A stretch of 64,000 nucleotides of DNA from Cyclobacterium jeungdonense (GTDB taxonomy: Bacteria; Bacteroidota; Bacteroidia; Cytophagales; Cyclobacteriaceae): assembly GCF_010994275.1 (NCBI RefSeq), contig NZ_WMCD01000011.1:1-64000 (forward strand), written 5' to 3'. The notes beneath the pieces were generated by a model, which worked only from the letters and a program-made list of their open reading frames with translations, did no database searches and was not told the origin of the DNA. This document shows positions 60,709-64,000 of this stretch, piece by piece. The position numbers and the translations under genes were made by a program. Numbering within the stretch: the first letter of the stretch is position 1; each line of letters starts with the position of its first letter.

Positions 60709-63129
60709 TTATTCAATTCCTTTTAAAATAATGGTTTGACTGGAGGCGGTGAGTGCTACCGTCACACTGGGAACAGCTGCACAAATCTGGAATTCATGTT
60801 CGCCAACGGGCAGGGGATCATATTCAGCTATTTCATCCAGAAAGGCAACGTTGTTACGGTCCATTTTCACCCGATTTCCTTCGATCTCAACCTGGTGGTC
60901 TGGGAATCCATGAAAGTATATCTTAGCGGTGCTGTATTCACTTGGAAAATCTCCCTCTTGAGGCCCGATTTTTAAAATTCCATGATCGTGATCCATTTGA
61001 ATCGTTCGTTTAGCCCAGTACCCATTCTGGTAGGCATTGCTAGTCCCATCATCTTCGTACATGATTTGCTCACGGACTCCTTTCCCCTTGAAAATGTGCC
61101 ATTTAATCCTGCCATCCGAGACTTCGTCGGAATGCTGCCGGGTGCTTTGCATGGGCAAGACACCTCCAGCAGCCACAAATACAGGGAGGTAGTTCAAGGG
61201 ACATTCCCAGAAAACTTCATTCCCTCCTTTTAGCTTTTTGCCTGAAAATAGGTGGTACCAGTCGCCTTCCGGAAGGTAGATTTTGGTAATGGTCTTATAG
61301 CTCTCTACCGGTACGATCAATAGCTGCTCACAAAAAAGGTACTGGCTGTCGTAAGCGCTATCGTAAATGGTGTCATCAAAAGGATACTCCAGCGCCAGGC
61401 TTTTGGCTACCGGCAATCCTGTTTCCTGGCTTTTGAAAAATGCGGAATAAATAGCGGGCATCAGTTTGTACCGAAGCCGAATGTAATTTCTCGCAATGGC
61501 TTCAACCTCTTCCCCAAACGACCAGGGTTCGGAAGCATGGCTGTTAACCATGGTGTGTGCACGAAATAGTGGGCAAAAGGCAGCGATACTGATCCACCTG
61601 GCAAAGAGTTGAGGGGAGCAATTCCCAACAAATCCGCCGATGTCGTAACCGGAAAAAGGTACTCCGCTCATTCCCATGCTGTTAACAAGCCGGATGCCGG
61701 CCATCATGTGCTCATCACTGGATACATTGTCGCCTGTCCAGACGGCCGCATATCGCTGAATTCCCGCAAATCCCGAACGGGTTAAAACAAAGGGTCTTGA
61801 ATTAGAATGCGCTTTAAGTTGACCTTCCCAGGTGCTTCTAGCCATTTGCATCCCATACATGTTTCTGCCTTTTTTGTGGTTGGCGCCAGCACCTTCGAAG
61901 TCAAATTGTACGAGATTAGGCACTGTCTGGCCCCAGGTAGCCGGTTCATTCATATCAGCCCAGAACCCGTCCACTCCCAGGTCGGTATAAAATTGAAGCT
62001 TTTCTCCCCACCAATCTCTTGCTTGCGGAAGGGTAAAATCAGGGAAGGTACACCAACCTGGCCAAACCTTTCCCTGGTAATGATCTCCATTTGGGTAGCT
62101 TAAAAAAAGGGATTTCGATTTCCCCTCGACATAAATAGGATAGGTTTCATCGGCTTTTATTCCAGGATCAAGAATGACGATTACCCGAAACCCGAGTTGC
62201 TTTAAATACTGGATCAACCCTTTCGGGTCGGGAAAGGTCTTGTTGTCAAAAGTGAATACCTTATATTTCTCCATGTAGTGGATATCCAGGTAAATCACAT
62301 CCCCGGGAATAGCTTTTTCCCGAAAGGTTTGGGCCAGGCGAATCACTTCCTTATCTGGATAATAGGAATAACGGCATTGCTGATAACCAAGGGCCCATTT
62401 TGGGGGAAGCGGGGTATTGCCGGTCAACCCGCCATAGGCAGAAAGAACCTGCGAAACCGAATCGTCGTGTATAAAATAATAATCCAAATCACCGTCTTCT
62501 GCCGAAAAGTAAGAAAACCGGTTATTCCCTGCCCCGAAGTTAAAGGTGGTTTTGTGGGTATTATCAAAAAATATTCCATAAGCCAGTCCATGATGAAGCC
62601 CCATGTAAAAGGGAATGGAAAGATACAAGGGATCGTCATCAACTCCGTAGCCAAAGTGATCTGTATTCCAATGCGTATAGCTTTGGCCGTAGCGGTTCAG
62701 TCTGCCCGTCTTTTCTCCCAATCCAATAAACTTCTCCCATTCTTGTAGCTTTTTGTAGGTACTGACTTCCGTGCCCAGCCAATTTATCCCGAAATCGGGA
62801 TCGTCTTCAGAGATCGTCAAGCCAGAACTAGTTTTGAAGATAAGGGATAAATTTTCCTTGCGTAGAAACAGATGGATTTTACTTGTTTTTAGAATCAAAT
62901 GCCGATCGTCTTCTTCAAACCCATAACTATTTTCTTTTGGAGAAGCGGTGACCGAATAGGGATTGCCGTCCAATTCCTTTTGCTTTCCAACCCTGATTCG
63001 AATGCTGTTTTCCGCAAAAACCTGAATTTCAAAAGTACAAGCGGTAGTGGTTCCGACCAGCCCGGTGGGCGTTAAATGGTAAGAATCAATCTGTCCGGGA
63101 ACTACTGGTAGGGAGTTGTTTTTTTTCAT
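60709..63129 (-). CDS. GH31-family glycosidase (alpha-glucosidase/alpha-xylosidase type)
   Basis: An 806-residue enzyme that cleaves terminal alpha-linked sugars. The nucleophile Asp is in FWADMNEPATW (near residue 395) and the acid/base Asp in WTGDNVSS (near 463); the N-terminal beta domain and C-terminal beta domain are both of normal size. No signal peptide is evident, so it may act in the cytoplasm on imported oligosaccharides. The exact substrate within GH31 is not clear. Confidence 0.92.
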   Translation of the reverse strand: MKKNNSLPVVPGQIDSYHLTPTGLVGTTTACTFEIQVFAENSIRIRVGKQKELDGNPYSVTASPKENSYGFEEDDRHLILKTSKIHLFLRKENLSLIFKTSSGLTISEDDPDFGINWLGTEVSTYKKLQEWEKFIGLGEKTGRLNRYGQSYTHWNTDHFGYGVDDDPLYLSIPFYMGLHHGLAYGIFFDNTHKTTFNFGAGNNRFSYFSAEDGDLDYYFIHDDSVSQVLSAYGGLTGNTPLPPKWALGYQQCRYSYYPDKEVIRLAQTFREKAIPGDVIYLDIHYMEKYKVFTFDNKTFPDPKGLIQYLKQLGFRVIVILDPGIKADETYPIYVEGKSKSLFLSYPNGDHYQGKVWPGWCTFPDFTLPQARDWWGEKLQFYTDLGVDGFWADMNEPATWGQTVPNLVQFDFEGAGANHKKGRNMYGMQMARSTWEGQLKAHSNSRPFVLTRSGFAGIQRYAAVWTGDNVSSDEHMMAGIRLVNSMGMSGVPFSGYDIGGFVGNCSPQLFARWISIAAFCPLFRAHTMVNSHASEPWSFGEEVEAIARNYIRLRYKLMPAIYSAFFKSQETGLPVAKSLALEYPFDDTIYDSAYDSQYLFCEQLLIVPVESYKTITKIYLPEGDWYHLFSGKKLKGGNEVFWECPLNYLPVFVAAGGVLPMQSTRQHSDEVSDGRIKWHIFKGKGVREQIMYEDDGTSNAYQNGYWAKRTIQMDHDHGILKIGPQEGDFPSEYSTAKIYFHGFPDHQVEIEGNRVKMDRNNVAFLDEIAEYDPLPVGEHEFQICAAVPSVTVALTASSQTIILKGIE

Positions 63130-63353
63130 TTCCTTGGCTACTTTTCTTTTTCAATGTAAGCATGATAAATTGGTTAGAAAAACGCTTTCGCCGATGCAGT
63201 CCGAATATGCGGTTTATTTAAATATAAAAGTTACACTTTCCCTAAGATCATAAATTGTGCCGTTAAGAGGAATTCGGTAAATTAGATATATGAAATCGAG
63301 CCTGCCTTAGATAGGCATGACGCATGTGGCACACGAAGGGATGATTACAAAGA

Positions 63354-63375
63354 ACCTGCCTACCGGTAGGCAGGT
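63354..63375. repeat. Perfect 22-base palindrome
   Basis: ACCTGCCTACC / GGTAGGCAGGT with no spacer. Neighbouring sequence repeats CCTGCC and GGCAGG elements (near 63300 and 63403), suggesting a REP-like family different from that at 53 kb. The rest of 63130-63464 holds no gene. Confidence 0.65.
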
Positions 63376-63464
63376 GCGAGATTCTCCCAATTTAACATCG
63401 GGGCAGGCTATCCGGACCTTCGGTGCGGGACAAGTTATGACCATCAAAAGAAAACTATAAACAA

Positions 63465-64000
63465 ATGAAAATAACCATTATTATTTTGATGGCATTTCAT
63501 GGGTTCATTCATTTCTTAGGTTTTTTAAAAGCCTATGAGTGGATGGAATTAAAGGAATTGCCTCTTCAAATCTCCAAAGATACGGGCATGCTTTGGCTGC
63601 TTGCTGGCATCGGTATTTTAGTTGTCACCATTGGGTATGCCTGGCAGGTAAACTACTGGTGGTACCTCGGAATGGCTCTGGCTATTTTTTCTCAGGTTTT
63701 GATAATCCTGTATTGGGGAGAGGCAAAATTCGGGACGTTACCCAATTTGGTCTTGTTTTTCCTATCCTTGGTGGCCGGAGCTAATGCCAGTTTTGAAAAA
63801 CAGGTGCATAAGGAAGTAACTGGGTTGTTTAGCCAATCTCCAGAGTCATTCGGAAAGACAGATTCTCAATCGGTTTCTTCCTACCCGGCACCGGTTCAGC
63901 GATGGCTTGAACGAACAGGAGCTTTGGATGCACCCTTGCCAGGGCAAGTATTGGTAAAACAGGATTTTCAACTAAAACTCAAACCTAACCAAGGAGACTG
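63465..64000 (+). CDS. Membrane protein, DUF6920-like (3' end outside window)
   Basis: An ORF from ATG 63465 that stays open to the window edge (178 codons seen). The N-terminal part has four predicted membrane helices (about residues 2-20, 43-60, 66-85 and 95-112). After them comes PAPVQRWLERTGALD, which resembles the PxPVQRYLRxxG motif of the DUF6920 (formerly DUF6544) family. Function unknown. Confidence 0.7.
   Translation, partial: MKITIIILMAFHGFIHFLGFLKAYEWMELKELPLQISKDTGMLWLLAGIGILVVTIGYAWQVNYWWYLGMALAIFSQVLIILYWGEAKFGTLPNLVLFFLSLVAGANASFEKQVHKEVTGLFSQSPESFGKTDSQSVSSYPAPVQRWLERTGALDAPLPGQVLVKQDFQLKLKPNQGD

Noticed and set aside
1..64000. tRNA or rRNA genes
   Set aside because: A scan by eye for the conserved T-loop GTTCRANNC with an acceptor stem found no candidate; a covariance search would be needed to be certain.

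Overview
The window looks like chromosomal DNA of a Bacteroidota bacterium, most likely in the Cytophagales (Cyclobacteriaceae-like; the exact genus is inference). The support is a SusC/SusD pair, many exported lipoproteins, promoters matching the Bacteroidota -7 consensus TAnnTTTG, and a gene set typical of polymer-degrading members of this phylum. There are no rRNA or tRNA genes, no CRISPR array, and no recognisable transposase or phage genes.

Layout. 1-1366: tail of a probable exported carbohydrate-active gene and a lipoprotein. 1401-5093: purL. 5459-11981: a TetR regulator with a complete tripartite RND efflux operon. 12062-15079: arabinose catabolism (araD behind a secreted cyclophilin, araA divergent). 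15147-23733: a leftward run of a stress protein, a small membrane protein, a HiPIP, a PVC-type dehydrogenase-like lipoprotein without a cytochrome domain, and two large multidomain hydrolases. 24039-30283: hppA, a cell-wall amidase, an HPt protein and tex. 31223-40485: SusC, SusD, a small lipoprotein, a Tat-signal aminotransferase, an AEC transporter and a second Tat-signal aminotransferase. 40871-43982: a two-gene operon ending in a LexA-like S24 repressor, an unknown protein, a 2OG-Fe(II) oxygenase and a DUF4174 protein. 44133-49843: metG, a predicted beta-barrel protein, a serine hydrolase and a CDF transporter. 50080-50160: a 26-residue membrane microprotein. 50666-52544: two small ORFs bounded by three folded, attC-like inverted repeats. 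52740-53430: a cluster of REP-like palindromes. 53699-64000: M3 peptidase, DinB-like protein, thioredoxin, DUF4442 protein, a six-repeat CHRD lipoprotein, M48 protease, GH31 glycosidase and the start of a membrane protein.

Most interesting points. (1) Two ORFs near 50.7-52.4 kb sit between imperfect long inverted repeats with the topology of integron attC sites, with no integrase in the window. (2) The SusCD locus carries two paralogous PLP aminotransferases that both begin with twin-arginine signals, next to an AEC permease, which suggests transamination in the periplasm coupled to nutrient uptake. (3) A PVC-type dehydrogenase-like protein lacking any CxxCH motif is followed 13 bases later by a HiPIP gene, which could replace the missing electron-transfer domain. 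All three are inferences from sequence reading without database searches.
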